Assembly (NCBI GenBank): GCA_019244165.1
Contig: JAFATA010000038.1
Location: 1 to 64,000, forward strand
From: Pseudonocardiales bacterium
GTDB taxonomy: Bacteria > Actinomycetota > Actinomycetes > Mycobacteriales > Pseudonocardiaceae
DNA: 64,000 nucleotides
Reading direction: 5' to 3'
Shown here in pieces: positions 63,743-64,000 of this stretch (the stretch's first letter is position 1; the number at the start of each line of letters is the position of its first letter). Under the pieces are notes generated by a model. That model was given only the letters and a program-made list of their open reading frames with translations. It made no database searches and was not told the origin of the DNA. The position numbers and the translations under genes are program-made.

Positions 63743-64000
63743 GGCGACCCCCCGACGCCGGAGCCCCTCCTGGCCAGTTCGGCGATCAGTTGTGGGCCGA
63801 GTGCTGTCACGTCCCCCGCGCCCATGGTGACCACCACGTCGCCGGGACGGACCAGGGCAGCCAGTCGCGCGGGCACGCCGGCCCAGCAAGGCTCGTAATG
63901 CACGCAGCTAGCCGGCAACGGCACCGCTTGCGCGATGAGCGCTCCGGTGACACCCGGCAGCGGCTCTTCCCGGGCCCCGTAAACGTCCAGCAGCAGCACC
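63739..64000 (-). CDS. murC: UDP-N-acetylmuramate--L-alanine ligase, C-terminal part
   Basis: Only the C-terminal 86 residues are inside the window, and the gene runs off the right edge. [21 protein letters not shown] and [18 protein letters not shown] match the last domain of MurC, which adds L-alanine to UDP-MurNAc in peptidoglycan synthesis. Its stop overlaps the ftsQ start (GTGA), the normal murC-ftsQ arrangement. Confidence 0.93.
   Translation of the reverse strand, partial: VLLLDVYGAREEPLPGVTGALIAQAVPLPASCVHYEPCWAGVPARLAALVRPGDVVVTMGAGDVTALGPQLIAELARRGSGVGGSP

Overview
The window is high-GC actinobacterial chromosome with dense coding, many GTG starts and frequent 4-base stop/start overlaps. 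Two long blocks follow the gene order known from Mycobacterium: msrB-hemQ-hemY-hemE-DUF3000-rnd-dxs-ceoB-ceoC-DUF3159-OB-DUF3710-DUF3093-DUF4193-cei-suhB-sigA, and lspA-rluD plus divIVA-yggT-sepF-yggS-pgeF-ftsZ-ftsQ-murC. An SsgB-like sporulation/division gene and a SapB/AmfS-type lanthipeptide locus point to a mycelial genus. Pseudonocardiales is my best guess; that is inference, not proof.

Layout. 1-8.95 kb is the end of an integrative element (AICE): a repeat protein, two XRE-family regulators (one translationally coupled to an S9 oligopeptidase), then repSA-xis-int abutting the 3' end of tRNA-Val(CAC). 9-25.6 kb is core genome: an ECF sigma/anti-sigma pair, ssgB, tRNA Gly-Cys-Val, an epimerase, ornithine aminotransferase, a lipoprotein hydrolase, a copper-type P-ATPase, MscS, msrB, the late coproporphyrin-dependent haem genes, a response regulator and RNase D. 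25.6-29.5 kb is decayed accessory DNA: XRE and TPR gene remnants, an intact-looking IS630-family element with perfect ends and a TA duplication, and an AbiEi/DUF559 protein. 29.6-43 kb is core again: a two-component system, dxs, potassium-uptake RCK proteins, the conserved DUF block (dut and ppgK absent), sigA and bioF-bioD.

43.5-50.8 kb is a compact class III lanthipeptide locus on the minus strand: lanKC, a 38-residue precursor absent from the ORF track, a 15-bp hairpin, and two ABC half-exporters, with a LuxR-type regulator converging at the end. The precursor has one SxxSxxxC motif and three additional cysteines. This is the most promising undescribed system here.

50.9-64 kb holds a nucleotidyltransferase, rluD-like and lspA genes, a methyltransferase and the division cluster. 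The usually contiguous ftsQ and ftsZ are separated by about 3.2 kb of accessory DNA carrying an XRE-TPR regulator and orphan ORFs. Across the window, short tandem duplications recur, and five arrays have a period of exactly 18 bp. Several sit on gene 3' ends and appear to have duplicated or removed stop codons.
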